A stretch of 64,000 bases of DNA. Source: Amyloporia xantha. Taxonomy: Eukaryota > Basidiomycota > Agaricomycetes > Polyporales > Adustoporiaceae. Of the stretch, positions 9,770 to 21,677 are shown one piece after another. Each line of letters begins with the position of its first letter. Within the stretch, counting starts at the first letter, position 1. The position numbers and the translations under genes were made by a program. The stretch lies in NCBI GenBank assembly GCA_036971615.1, contig JAYKKR010000024.1, forward strand, positions 62,001 to 126,000, read 5' to 3'. Under the pieces are notes generated by a model. That model did not search any database and had not been told where the DNA came from. It saw only the letters and a list, made by a program, of their open reading frames with translations.

Positions 9770-12700
9770 CAACTAGTGCGAGGAGAAATTTCCGACGGTG
9801 TCCGGCGACTGCGACCAATACCCATACCCACACGGACGAGGGTTTCCAAACAAGCTCTGCTGTTGATCAATAGATCCTCATCCCATTCCACGATACCCTT
9901 CTCGAACAAAACGACGATCGTTGACCCGCCTGATCAGACAGACCTCAGTGATAGGCAATCCGACCGCTGAACAGCCAACGTACCAAATGCAAAGTACCCG
10001 AGCTCTTGCCCTCTCACCACTCGTTCACCCTCTTGCACTGTTGTTTTGATACTGCCAACCATCATCGCTCCAATGCAAACGGCCATGACACGACCGAACT
10101 GAGGGCTATCGATGGGTACGACCTTCCGTACATTCTCGCCATACACGTCAAGAGCGGTGCGAATAGCTTGAGGCTGTCGGATGGATCAATAAAACGTACC
10201 ACAACCCGCAATACATCGATTCTTACATTGACGGTATAGTATTCCCCGGCTATGGAACTCATGGGACCGATGGTACCGTCGACCGGGCAGTGGAAACGGT
10301 GGTAGTCCTGTGGTGCCAGTCGAAATATACACAGAGCACCACCGGCAAAGCGGTCACATTCGGCTCGGTATCGGTCTCCAAGCAACCGAGAGACGGTGAA
10401 TTCTCGACCCTTAATCCACAAACGAGTCGCCTCGCTGACGGTCTCGAATACCATCAAGCGGCAGTCGGCCCCACTGACCAGTCTATATGGATCATTGGGG
10501 CATTCTGTCGGTCTTGCACTTGGCTTCAATTTCCTAGAGTAGGCCTGAGTCGTCAGCATGCCGGAGATATGAGCTCGACATGCACTTGCCTATAGAAGAA
10601 TTGATTGAAGGTTTCTGCGAGAGGTTAGTGTAATTTCGTCACCAGCAGTAATGTCGCGCACGTACTGAATGAATTCAACGGCTCCGCAATCTCATCAACG
10701 TTCAGATTGTGGAAGGTAACAAAGCCCGGTATGTCTTTGACTGACTCAGGTGAGTCGTACTTGATCCCTTGTTTTATTGACATCGACCTGAGGAGGCGCC
10801 GAGCTACACTGAAGCCGTTAATCAAGAACTAGGCTTCCAAGCAGCCCTCGCTGACCTCGTGCACCCTCCATCCTGCTCTTCCAGCCCTATCAGAGTCAAG
10901 ACGGTCAGCCAACTCCGGGAAACACGATAGAGTGGAATACCTTGTAAAGCAACCGGATGCCGAGCCGAACGTACACCTGCATTTTCTCTTCCTCCAGTTG
11001 CCCTGTGAGCCGATTTTGGACGATGATGTTAGCAGAGTTCTATACAAACCAGTTCTGATCAACACTCTAATCGGAGTACACTGTGTATGAACGGGAGACT
11101 GACCGCCCCAAGTTTGTAGTTGCCACTGGATACCTTCGTAATCACCTTCGTGTACCACTTGCGCTGTGCCTGACTCGCAGTGACGAAGTTGCCTACCATG
11201 ATCCGATTGACAGTAGTCCAGTCCTGGCTCGCGCACATTGCGATGTGCGTCACGATGTCGACCTCGCCCTTCGAGCTAAGTCGCGGTCGATGGCACAGAG
11301 GACATGCTTTGATGTTAATGACACGCTCGAACAAGTCATCGGCGGGATTTGACTGGTTAGAGCCCGAGCCCGAGCCGTTAGACCCTGATGAATCTTCCGG
11401 GTCTGACGACGAGTCCGATGTCTGCCGAAGAAGCGGGCCATTTAGCGCAGATGCCGAATGCGAACTAGGCAAACGAGCGACTTCGACGAGAGGCTGTTGC
11501 ATCGGTTCGGTCTGATGTGGCGGCGGTGGGGCAGGCTTGTACAACAGCTCATTGTCGGACGCAGAAGTCAATCCTGGTATATCCAACGGGGGTCCAGAGA
11601 AGTCCAATTTGTCGAGGTTGAGGCTCAGCTGATGCTCGAATCCGTTTCCGTTCATTGCAGCGGGTGTGACGGGAGCACTAGAGTCGAATGCACTCTCTTC
11701 GGGATCGATGAGCTTCTTTTCGCTGCGGGGACGACAAAGCTCTGTCTCGAGACATTGGATGGCCTCGTCAATGGTCAGCAGGTCTTCTCGAGGCTTCTTG
11801 CCGAAACGCGTGAAGAACGAGTTAACGGTATCGCGAGATAGTGTTGATCCAAGTGAGTCCAGCATCGAAGTCAACTCGACGTGAGATAGCACATTAGCAT
11901 CGTCAGGATCGTATTGCTTGAGATACTGCCGCCAGAATCGTTGTCGAAGGGCATCATATGGCTGATACTTGGCACTGTACGGATGTTCAGCCTGTCTTCA
12001 GACAGATAAGAGGCCGAAAACCCACCGAACTACGAGTACCGGTTTATGCTTGGCCTCCCACGGCATCTCCTTAGCAGTAGTCAGCGGAAGTTTGAACTCG
12101 TGCATAGGATGCGAGCCATCCACATCGTCCGGATAAAGCCCAGTCGTATCGTCCTTCTGCGGTGCGTTCGCAAGCAGCTCGGAAACGTTGAAGCTGGCAT
12201 CCCCAACATAGTCATTCGACGAAAGCTTATCCCAGTCGAGTACCGTAAGCTGCACCTTGAACGCTGTCTCGTAACGACGGACGTGAAAAAGCAGCTTCTC
12301 GTCCCAATTCGGGTTGAGCGAATGACGGATGACACGCGTACGGAAGACCTTCTTGCCGAATGACACTACTACAAAAGGATCCATGTCCCATCCCATACGC
12401 GTCACTGTACGGCACAATCAGGATCAGCCTTGGTTCTGTACGTCTAACAAACACAAGCCTACTGTTCTTCAGCTTCGGGAGATCATTCGCGCTGGAGATC
12501 TCGAGCATGACAATGCCGAGTATGTCGTTCGCAGCAGAAAAGTTGAAGTCTTTCTGCTTGTTCCCACCCCACGACTTCCGGAACTTTGCTCTCGATGCCA
12601 CACTCGGCCGCGCGAGGGGCGTCGAACTGCCAGAAGCGCCAGGTGACATGTTCCCCGGTGAACTTGCGGACGATGCCATTATTGGACTTGGCAAAGGATC

Positions 12701-13835
12701 AGCGAGGGGTATCTTGCCTGAATTTGATCTCCGGGGGAATATCCTGGGTATACTCTTGAACGACGGAGATGGTGGTTTCGGCGCGACGGGCGTCTTCGCA
12801 CTCGTAGGTGACGGCTGCGTCGGCGTAGTGGGGGTATCGATAGCTGGGGAGGGGTACGGCTGTGCAATAGACAAACCCGTTAGCGGTGGAGGAGCGAATA
12901 TCTGACCGAGGCCCTGAACGTCTTCCTCCTCTTCGTCGCTGGACTCGGCGTCATCTGACGTGAGACCGTCATCTTGATACTCAGGTCCCATTTGGTGCGA
13001 ACGAATAGTGCCAATTCCCTCGGTCTGAGAATGTGTGTATCAGACCACCATTCGCATCAGCGCAGCGAGACTTCCGTACCGGAGGCGCAGAGACGAGACT
13101 CGGCCGGGAGCGCTTGACGAGTTCAGAGAATATCTCACCGTAATCGACAATAGGCTCATGACTTGTTGAGGGCACGAACCCGAGCTTGACCTGAATGGTC
13201 CCTGTCGCAGGCGTGGATAGACGTGTTGAGACGATCGGCGCATTGATAGGCTGAAAGTGAAGGGTTTGAGAGCGGTACTCGAAGTGGAACGAACGGATTT
13301 ACCTTATTGTTGGAATCATGAAACGAGAAAGCGTTCTGGTCTCTGAACCAGTCTTCCAAAGGAATGTTGGCTTCACCGAGGTAGTCTTTCCGGAGCACAT
13401 CCTTATCCCACACGACGAATTCGACAACGCCGAGTCTGTCGGCGAGAGACAAATATATAGGAAAGTCGAAGGTAGCGTCCTTGGAGGAATAGGTGGGATT
13501 GAGGTTTCGTTTGATGACCGGTGTCTGATGCCTATCTCTCAGCAGAGATACGACCACGAAGCTGGAGCGCAGCATCAGTCGACCGGAGAGGATCTGGAAG
13601 GGGCACATCGCTGTAGAGAAACGTACGGATCACTGAAGCCATTCTTGTCCTTGGCTACGAGATTCTTGCAGCCAAGGACTTGGACGCGGAGGAGTACGAC
13701 GGGGACCTCGCCAGGGAGGGGCGAGAAGGTGTTCCTGCCACTGCCCCTGCCGCCGGACACGCGTGCAGGTAGACGAGCTGCGGTCTTGAGAGCACGGCTG
13801 ATTTTGAGAGACCTCTTCTTGGGAGCAGCGACCAT
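9770..13835 (-). CDS. PSD2: Phosphatidylserine decarboxylase, PSD2 type with C2 domains
   Basis: The enzyme converts phosphatidylserine to phosphatidylethanolamine; PSD2-type proteins act in the Golgi/endosomal system. I start at the ATG at 13835 ([17 protein letters not shown]); an upstream in-frame ATG near 13994 is possible. Domains in order: a first C2 ([20 protein letters not shown] then [10 protein letters not shown] after an intron); a Ser/Pro/acidic linker; a second C2 ([17 protein letters not shown]); an EF-hand-like region ([17 protein letters not shown]); a C2H2-like cluster ([15 protein letters not shown]); and the catalytic domain ([24 protein letters not shown]). The autocleavage motif GGST, which makes the pyruvoyl group, is present: it is rebuilt across the last intron as FAFG|GST, then IVVLFEKG. 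The stop is at 9770. There are about ten introns, all GT..AG where checked. The gene looks intact. Confidence 0.9.
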
Positions 13836-14366
13836 GGGGAGACGACAGCCTGCGCTGGAGCCTGAGGCCTGAGGACAGGAGAGGGGCAGAGACGATGGCG
13901 GGACCGAGTCGTGTGGCTGCTCGAGAGGATAATGACAGGTTTCCAAACCGCCAGCTGCGATTATATTTAGTAGCAACCCACTGACGGCTTCCACCGGCTA
14001 CGCAACCACTCATCTAACGCTTTCTTGCACGTACACATCGTTCATCTTATGTTTCACCGCCCACACGTCCACTCAATTCAACACACAACGGATGGTATAA
14101 TAACGGAGGGTATCAGGCATATTAGCGCACCCAGCATTGGCTGCATCAATTACCCAAGTAAACTATAGTCCGTTGTCCAGAAGCAATTAGGGACGTAACG
14201 AGGCCAGCTACGGCGTAAAATCAAACACTCTGCTCCGGAGAACAGTAGGAAAAGCGAACAACAGATGCGAGACTGTTCCAACGACAATCCTGACCCTTCT
14301 ACGACGTAGCAGTAACAAGTGTTCATGACATCGTAAGTAGATAGAGCACATATCCGGTGTACATCC
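13836..14366. other. Intergenic, about 530 bp
   Basis: This holds the promoter side of the decarboxylase and the 3' flank of the downstream glycoprotein gene. I see no open frame or repeat to report. Confidence 0.5.
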
Positions 14367-15693
14367 TTATGCCATGAACATCACCGAGAACGCCACACCG
14401 GCGAGCGTCGCAAGCGATGAGATGCCGACTACGCCAGCACCGCTGCTCGCGGCACCAGTCGCCGCAGCACCACCAGAGCTGCCGGTACGCGTTGCCGACG
14501 TAGCACCGCGCGATCCGTTCGCGCCGCTAGTGGGAGCGGGCGTCGACGAGGCACCAGATGAAGCCGCCGACGTGGGCTTCACAGCATCAGTGTACAGGTC
14601 AGTCGAGGCGAATGTACGGCAGTTGGACGATGCGGGGACGGTAGGGGTGTAAGGAGGGTCAACGACACCGGACCACGGCTGCACCCAGGTCGTCGTCACG
14701 CCGTTGGTAACATACTGACCGACAGGGCTCATCGGCTCAGCGTCGCAAACCTCGAACGTCCCGTTCTTGGCCATGTTCGGGCAGTTGTAGCCGATGCCAA
14801 CCTCGTCGTAGATGTTCTGGCAGAGACCAACGTTGCTCTCGCTGGTGACGGCAGGGTTACAGATCTTCAAACAGAACGTGTCACTGCCGATGAACCTGAG
14901 AATAATGCGTGAGACGGATGACGGCATAGCTATCTACGATGGCAACGCACTCGGTCCACTCGATGACTTGTGAGTAAGAGTCGTTGTTTGTGTTTCCGGT
15001 TGGGTATTGGTTGGAGTAGACAAGGGCACCCATGGGGTTGCCAAGCTGCGAAACAACGATTAAACAGCTTTCCGGCGGAACAACACATGAAAATCATACC
15101 AAGTCTGCACCGTGCGGGTCGAGCTCACCACCCTCGTCAGAGGCTTGCAGGTTGATTTGAGTCTGGTCGATGAAGCCGACAATCATAATGTACTGAGACG
15201 TGACGAGGTACTGAACACCCTGAAGAGTGCCCTCGGGCATGACACGAGTACCGTGGCCGGACTTGGCGCACCAAGCGACTTCGTATGCCTCAGAATCACC
15301 GATGGTGTTGTTCGGGGTAGGGGATGACCACAGACAGAAATCTAAAGATCCAAACGTAAGGCCCGGCACAGCAAATGCAGAAAAGACTACCCGTACCATC
15401 GATGGTGTTGACAATCAAAGTCTGGCACCAAGACTGCTGGTTCTGGGTCGTAGAGTTACAGATGTTGTAACCCTCCTGGTTACCGCGAATGTCACCGGTG
15501 GGTTCAACTTGGTAGGGCTGGGGATGTCCGTGAGCAGGATTGCACTACACACGCAAATAAAGCAAGGACATACCTGCTGGCCATAGGCGTAGGTGTGGTC
15601 GACCAGGGGGACGATGGAGGTTGTGGTCTGGGCGTAAGAGCCCGTGACAGCGGCGGCGGCGGCGAAAAGAGCGGAAAGAGCGACTGCGGACAT
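14367..15693 (-). CDS. Secreted, probably GPI-anchored glycoprotein (macrofage-activating-glycoprotein family)
   Basis: The start is the ATG at 15693 (MSAVALSALFAAAAAVTGSYA), a typical signal peptide. The mature part is rich in Thr, Asn and Cys (PTGDIRGNQEGYNICNST, WCQTLIVNTID, DFCLWSSP, GLCQNIYDEVGIGYNCPNM). Several N-x-S/T sites are present. Towards the C-terminus it becomes a Ser/Thr/Ala/Gly-rich stalk. It ends in a hydrophobic tail (VVGISSLATLAGVAFSVMFMA), as expected for a GPI signal. Introns with GT..AG ends separate the exons (for example 15350-15400 and 15515-15572). The sequence matches my memory of abundant Agaricomycete macrofage-activating-glycoprotein-like cell-surface proteins. 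Their biochemical role is not established. Confidence 0.75.
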
Positions 15694-16182
15694 TTTACGA
15701 GACAAAGGGAAGAGGAAGCTAGGGAAGCGTCCTCAGCGACAAGGACAAGAAGATGGGGCTGGCGAAAGGATCAACACCGACAGCTTCATATACGCCGCCC
15801 CCTCGACGGCATTTCAATTATTTTCGAGCTCAGACGTCTCGGCCAGCCACCGCTGCGCTATTCTTGGCGTCTGCGGCTGGCGATTGGCTCGCCCTTTTTC
15901 CAAAGGCTTGGCGTCCACACGGTCACGTCTCCTTATGCGGTCGTGATGGACAAGCCTCGCGACAAACGCTCGCATTTCGGATGAACCATCTCGGATACAC
16001 TGCCTGTGCTGCACCACAGAAATACAGTACAGTCCATTATACGACAAACATAAGCAGCAACAACATGGTGGATAGCTAGCAAGCATTGAAACAGGTGGGC
16101 TCGGCGTGGCAGCAATATGAAGACAAACAGGCACGGGGCCGTGACGTGCGGAAAGGGCGTTCATTCACACCCTGGGCCTATT

Positions 16183-17338
16183 TCACCTTCTCCGTTTCCC
16201 CAGAAGACTTGCGGCAGAGCAAAGCGGACCCCGTTCAATGGCTGAATGTTCCGGTGTATCCAGTTCAACCCCGAGATCTTCGGCGAGTTCCTGCGCCTCT
16301 TGCGGAGGGAGCGCGTCCGTGGCTAGCTGCCAAAAGCTGTCCAAATGCCATCGGTCAGTCTTTCTACGGCGACAATCCTTGCACGCATGTTGAACAGTGT
16401 GGTCACAGACGAAAAAATAGCCGTCCGGACGCACGTCGTAAATATCTTCTTTCTGCGGATCCATTCCGCTCTCCATCGAGTCCAATCTGTATCCAGTTGA
16501 GCAAGTTCAGCGGCGGAGACGAGCGTAGTGCCTGAGCGGAGAGGTTCAAGTCGACCCCGAGCTTTCTTGGTCTATTTATCCGTACGACAAGAAGATTATG
16601 AGCAGGCGAAGACATTATGATCGGCAAGTGAGAGGAGCTCCTGCGCGTGCATCGTGAGATAGGAAGGTCGAGTCTTGGCTTACCGCATTGATGGCTTCGT
16701 CGAGTGACATAGCCAATTCGGCGTCCGTGGGGGTACTCCTGACCTTGGCCAGCTCTGTGATACCCGATGACACAACACTATAAGTCAGACACTCTTGAAG
16801 TGAACTAGCCTACCGGACGATACAGTGCGAACTTCAGCTAGAAGAGTCTTGTTTGCTTCTTCAGTGGTTTTATACTCGGTTTCTAAAGATGCGAGCTTCT
16901 CGGCAGGCATGTCCTCCAAGTTAGCCTGATTGGCGACGAAAAAAGTGGTCTTTCCTGCCGACAAGTGCGAAAAGCATCGTCAGTAGTGCATATATGCGGC
17001 CATTGTCACGGACCATATGTCTTTTGCACCAGCTCTCCCTTCTCCGCAAGTGCGACGAGGATCTTCTGCGTCGCGGCCTTTGGTACGGCGCCCTTGAGAT
17101 TGGCAGAGACATCCACGGCGCCGAAGGGCCGATTCATCTAGGTCTGTGTATGATTTTGTTATTTTAGATCTTTAGCATCGAGACACACCCTCTTGATGTA
17201 CTCGAGCACCCTGTCCTCCGCTTCACGAGGCAATAAGTGCGTAGATATGACATCAGGAAGAAAGAACGCAGAATGCGATACCTTCTTGACCCTTTAACAC
17301 AGGAACTTTGGATTCCGCGGCTTTCGGTTTCGCAGACA
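16183..17338 (-). CDS. HOP2: Homologous-pairing protein 2 (HOP2/PSMC3IP-like), meiotic recombination
   Basis: HOP2 partners MND1 to stimulate Dmc1/Rad51 strand exchange in meiosis. I start at the ATG at 17338 (MSAKPKAAESKVPVLKGQE). After an intron come the winged-helix segment EDRVLEYIKR, MNRPFGAVDVSANLKGAVP and KAATQKILVALAEKGELVQK, then TYGKTTFFVANQ. These match the family pattern of DNA-binding domain followed by YGKQ.ifFADQ. Next is a coiled coil (EKLASLETEYKTTEEANKTL). The C-terminal part joins WTRWRAEWIRRKKIFT to DRWHLDSFWQLATDAL across an intron and ends in EDLGVELD, as in other HOP2 proteins. There are at least six short introns. The gene is divergent from the carrier gene, with 294 bp between the starts. 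Confidence 0.8.
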
Positions 17339-17632
17339 TTTTTCCGTAGACGGAGGTGAACACACTTGAGTGAAGCCAAGAAGCGCTGGACGCGACCAAG
17401 ACGCGGATCAGGATCACGTGCGGTATCGGTATGAGGCTCCGACTGCTGTGGGGGTGGGGCACAAGACTAGCCTTGCTTGCTCGCCCAACCCATAGACTCT
17501 TAGAGGGCCGCTCTAACGCCGTGTGCGGTCTGTTGGTTACATCCATCTCTCCTCCATTGGTACCTGTCTCCGGCAAGAATTTGCATTGTCTGCTCTACCT
17601 TTTGCATGAACTAGTGCAGCGGCCCTACTCGA
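17339..17632. promoter_or_regulatory. Shared divergent promoter region
   Basis: This 294-bp gap separates the HOP2 start (minus) from the carrier start (plus). No specific site can be named. The close head-to-head layout suggests a shared upstream region. Confidence 0.4.
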
Positions 17633-18870
17633 ATGAGTTCAGATGATTCATCAAACAAACAGAGTCTGCATTTTATAGTTCGCTCCGGTCTGGCAGGGGG
17701 AGTTGCTGGTTGTGTCGTGCGTCGTGTGACAACCTTCGCATTCACCTCATGGTTGATTGAACATACATTCTAGGCAAAAACAGTCGTTGCGCCTCTCGAT
17801 CGAGTGAAGATCCTCTTCCAAGCTTCCAATCCGGACTTCCAGAAATATGCTGGTACGTCCTATGTTCTCTTTCATTTCCTCCACAAATCGTTTGTACAGG
17901 GACATGGAGCGGTGCTTTCCGCGCCGCGGGGCAAATCTACAGGGAGAACGGTGTCCGTGGTCTGCTCCAAGGCCATTCTGCCACCCTACTCCGCGTATTT
18001 CCGTACGCGGCCATTAAGTTCATGGCGTACGATCAGGTGGAACATGTAAGTCTATCCCTCTGGCACATCGTGACTATAGACGACATTCTTCGTCAGATCC
18101 TTATGCCCACACGAGAATCCCAAACGAATGTCCGCCGGTTTGCTGCGGGAGCTATCTCAGGTACAGCCGCGTGTATTATGTTTCGATGTTGTGCTGAACA
18201 AAACCATAGGAACAACATCTGTATTCTTCACATACCCGCTCGAATTGATACGCGTTCGAATGGCGTTCAGAACGCGATCTTCCACTCCACAAGAGCTTAC
18301 CTCACCCCACCACCGGCCATCATTCCTCGCTGTGCTGTCTCAAGTTTACCACGAAGGCTCTGGCATCCCCAAATCATCCTCTGGCGCATCTATTTCGACG
18401 CGCGCGTTATTCACCCGTTTTCCGCTCCTGAAGTTCTACCGTGGGTTCACTGTCACGATTGTTGGCATGATTCCCTACGCAGGCACTTCATTCCTCACGT
18501 GGGGCTTCCTCCGGGCGCTCTTGATCCCTCCTTTACCCTCTACCGACGCCTCTGATCCATCTCGAAATCCAAAGACAAAACAGAAGCCGAAACCCACTCC
18601 CTCGCGGACCTTACAATCGGTGCGGTATCAGGCGCCATTGCGCAGACAGCGTCGTACCCTTTTGAGGTTGTCCGACGGCGTATGCAGGTTGGCGGGGTGA
18701 CATCGCCAGACCGGTGGATGCGCTGGGGGGAGACGGCCCGTGCTATATGGAGCACGAGCGGCTGGCGGGGATTCTACGTCGGCCTCAGCATTGGATATCT
18801 GAAAGTTGTACCGATGACAGCTGTAAGCTTCGCAGTGTGGCAGTGGGGCAAGCGAGTGTTGGGAGTATAA
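17633..18870 (+). CDS. LEU5: Mitochondrial carrier, Leu5/SLC25A16-like (CoA transport)
   Basis: This inner-membrane carrier has three repeats of the SLC25 signature P-x-D/E-x-x-K/R. Repeat 1 reads APLDRVKILFQ, repeat 2 YPLELIRVRMAF and repeat 3 YPFEVVRRRMQVGG. Between them are the expected even-helix segments (AAIKFMAYDQVEH, GMIPYAGTSFLTWG, VVPMTAVSFAVWQWGKRVL). The start is the ATG at 17633 (MSSDDSSNKQSLHFIVRSGL), which puts the first helix (SGLAGGVAGCVAKT) just after the usual short N-terminus. The stop is at 18868-18870. There are at least four introns, GT..AG, at about 17717-17773, 17851-17900, 18044-18095 and 18160-18211, and probably one near 18545. Leu5-type proteins are linked to CoA accumulation in mitochondria. 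The substrate here is inferred from the family. Confidence 0.8.
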
Positions 18871-20176
18871 GGCGGTCGAATCGATCGCATCAGCATGTAT
18901 GTATTCAGATTGCATTGACTTGCTTTTCGATTTGCCTGGATTTGTTGGTCAGAATTTGTCTTTTCATGCTGAGCTTAAGCGCTGGCTCCATCGTGGGTGG
19001 TATGTACATACTGGTATGTTACCATCCAGTAGCTTCTTGCCCGTATCTCATCGTCGTTAAGGTACTGAACTGCGATCGGTGGAGATGTCCACGTCTAGAT
19101 TGCAACTCCATTCTTAGCGTCAATATCTGGCCGGTGCGTGTTGATCTGGACTCCTACTTTTCCTCTGCTTTGGCCCTCACGCCGCTGTTTTATTGATTAT
19201 CCGTGGCTTGACTGCGGTGGTTGTCGTTGCTGTCAAGATTTGCCTTTTGCTGTGTCCAGATCTCGTGACGGGACCATGTTAGCTGACCGTCATGACGATA
19301 CGCTACCCATAACACCCAGGCGGCTTCCAGCTACACCCAGAGGTAGTGGTCTACCTTCAAGTCAAAGGAGGAACTTACTGGCGACGAACATCGTTTCCTT
19401 GCGAATCCACAAGAACGTTTTGCGTGAGTGCCAGGCCTTAGTGCATGCCCCCCTTGGCTTGCAGCAACGAGCTCTTGGCCATGAGATGCAACCGCATGTG
19501 ACAAGACGTCTAAGCTCACTGACGAACTGAAGATATATCGCGACGACGTATTTGATCTCCTTCAGGATTTTTTTGCCACATCCCCTACATCGGTCGAGGT
19601 GTTCTATGTCTCCACTTCGTCCGAGAGGGTGTTGCCCGGGGCTATAGCTTTGTTATGTCAAGACTGGTGACTAAAGTCGTCCTAATCATGTTGTGGTGAC
19701 CAGGGATCACAAGGAACAAGTATATGACCGACGCCCTGGACGCTTATGAGGCTGCGTCAGATAATATTGCGACGATTATCGGGACGAACTTTACACTCCT
19801 CCCAAATTCGATCTGGCATTGGTATTCAGGTGAACTATACTCGGAACGGACGGCAATTTGAGCTAGATGATATATTGGTCTGCCAATTATCCAGGGCTTG
19901 GCTGGTCTTCGTTAATCTTCCAATTACACTGTATATATGTACGAAATATCATGGAACGTTTTGCTCATTGTTTCAGCGTCCCCTAATCGCATACTACGTA
20001 AACGGCTGAGCGTCTTCGCAATTGGATGTATATGTCCATCTTTGGAGGAGTAGGTCTGCTCACGAGGCCAAGAACCCAGAGGACCGCTGTTCCGGGATGT
20101 ATAGAAGCATGCATTGTCTCAGTATCGATCCCGTACTACCTCGCGATATCTACACAAGGGGCCCTTGTGCACAATC
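18871..20176. other. Intergenic, about 1.3 kb
   Basis: Short open frames on both strands lack family features. I see no repeat with clear ends and no RNA gene. Confidence 0.45.
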
Positions 20177-21452
20177 ATGACCACCGACGTGAAACATCAG
20201 AAAGCGCTAATCCTCCCATCGGCGCAGGGGGCTTTCAAAGTCGGCACCACCAGGATCCCCAGACCTGGCCCTGGGGAAATCCTGATCAAGATCCAAGCGG
20301 CCGCGCTGAACCCTGTCGATTGGAAGATACAAGCGTATGGCGGCTTCATCACCAACTATCCCGCCATCCTCGGTGGTGATATCGCGGGCACTGTAGAGGA
20401 GCTTGGGGAGAATGTGATCGGGTTTGCCAGAGGGGACAGAGTGTGAGCTCAGCGGTCTGTCTCGCGCGTATATAGTGTCTTATCGCATTGCAGACTCACG
20501 CAAGGAATGCTGAATGTGAATGAACATGCTGCCTTCCAACAATATACACTTGGCTTCGCAGACGTCTCCACCCAAGTACGCCGTTCTCTCGGTCACATGT
20601 TGGACTTGTAGTTGCAACTGCCGCTTGTATAGATCCCGGATCAGACGTCGTTCGACCAGGCTGCAACGATCCCGCTCGCGCTTGCGACCGCAGCGATAGG
20701 GCTTTTCAACCGTGAGGTGGAGAGCGCAAGTGCAGGATTATATCCTCCCTGGGAAGATGGTGGGCGCGGGAGATATAAGGATAGACCATTTGTTGTTTTT
20801 GGCGGGTCCAGTTCCGTGGGTCAATACGGTAAGTTTGCGCACGGCTCCTGATATTCAGCTCACCTCCACTAACCACCCACAGTAATCCAGCTCGCCGTCC
20901 TCGCAGGGTTCTCCCCGATTATCGCCACCGCTTCCCCGCACAACACGGAATACCTTCTCGACCTTGGGGCGACAGATGTCATTGATAGACGTTTGCCCGG
21001 GGATGCTACACGCGCAGAGATAATGAAGATCACATCGTCACCTATTGAGACCATCTACGATGCAGTAGCCATCCCCGATACTCAGAACATCGCATATGAT
21101 ATCCTCGCGCCGGGTGGATGCCTTGTATTGGTGCTTGCAGACGCGATTGATAAGAACAAGAAGACGAGTGCGAAGCGGGTCGTGCAGGTAAGCGGAAACA
21201 CCAACAGACCGGAAACGAACCGACGACTTGGGGGGAGTCTCTATTCGAAACTAACTGAGATGCTGGAAGACGGTGATATCCAGGTATGAGCATATTCCGT
21301 GGCTTATACACGCTGACGACGGGTTTGTCTGACAGCCGAACCGAGTACAAGTGCTGCCGAATGGATTGGAGGGTATCATAGGAGGATTAGAACAGCTCCG
21401 AAGAGGTGTAAGCAATGTGAAGCTAGTTGCGCATCCGCAAGAGACAGCTTGA
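20177..21452 (+). CDS. Zinc-type-like MDR oxidoreductase (quinone reductase/enoyl reductase family)
   Basis: This is a medium-chain dehydrogenase/reductase. The N-terminal GroES-like domain reads [52 protein letters not shown]. The Rossmann part reads [15 protein letters not shown] (the nucleotide-binding G-x-S-S-S-V-G loop), then [20 protein letters not shown] and [14 protein letters not shown]. The usual structural and catalytic zinc cysteines are not visible, so a zinc-independent quinone- or enoyl-reductase-like activity is likely. The start is the ATG at 20177 ([15 protein letters not shown]). Introns lie near 20444-20493, 20576-20634, 20829-20881 and 21284-21335. It has a close paralogue on the minus strand at 54960-56291. 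The substrate is unknown. Confidence 0.8.
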
Positions 21453-21677
21453 TGTGATAGTCGTGTCTGGCATTAGTACATATACTTTTGCGAAAGCGTA
21501 TACGAAGCAAAAGACGTCGACCGTCGACGTCTTCCATCGCGAGATCACCTCGTGGATCGATCAGATCAGAGACAGGAGAGACAAAGGCTGCATGTCTGTG
21601 GCAAATGTATGGATTCGCATGAATTCCAACTTTCCTTTCAACGCCATCCGCGAACGCCGCTACATTCTACTCAACCT

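Noticed and set aside
19138..19530. 130-residue plus-strand frame downstream of the carrier
   Set aside because: The composition is random-looking, it overlaps another equal-length frame, and there is no conserved block.
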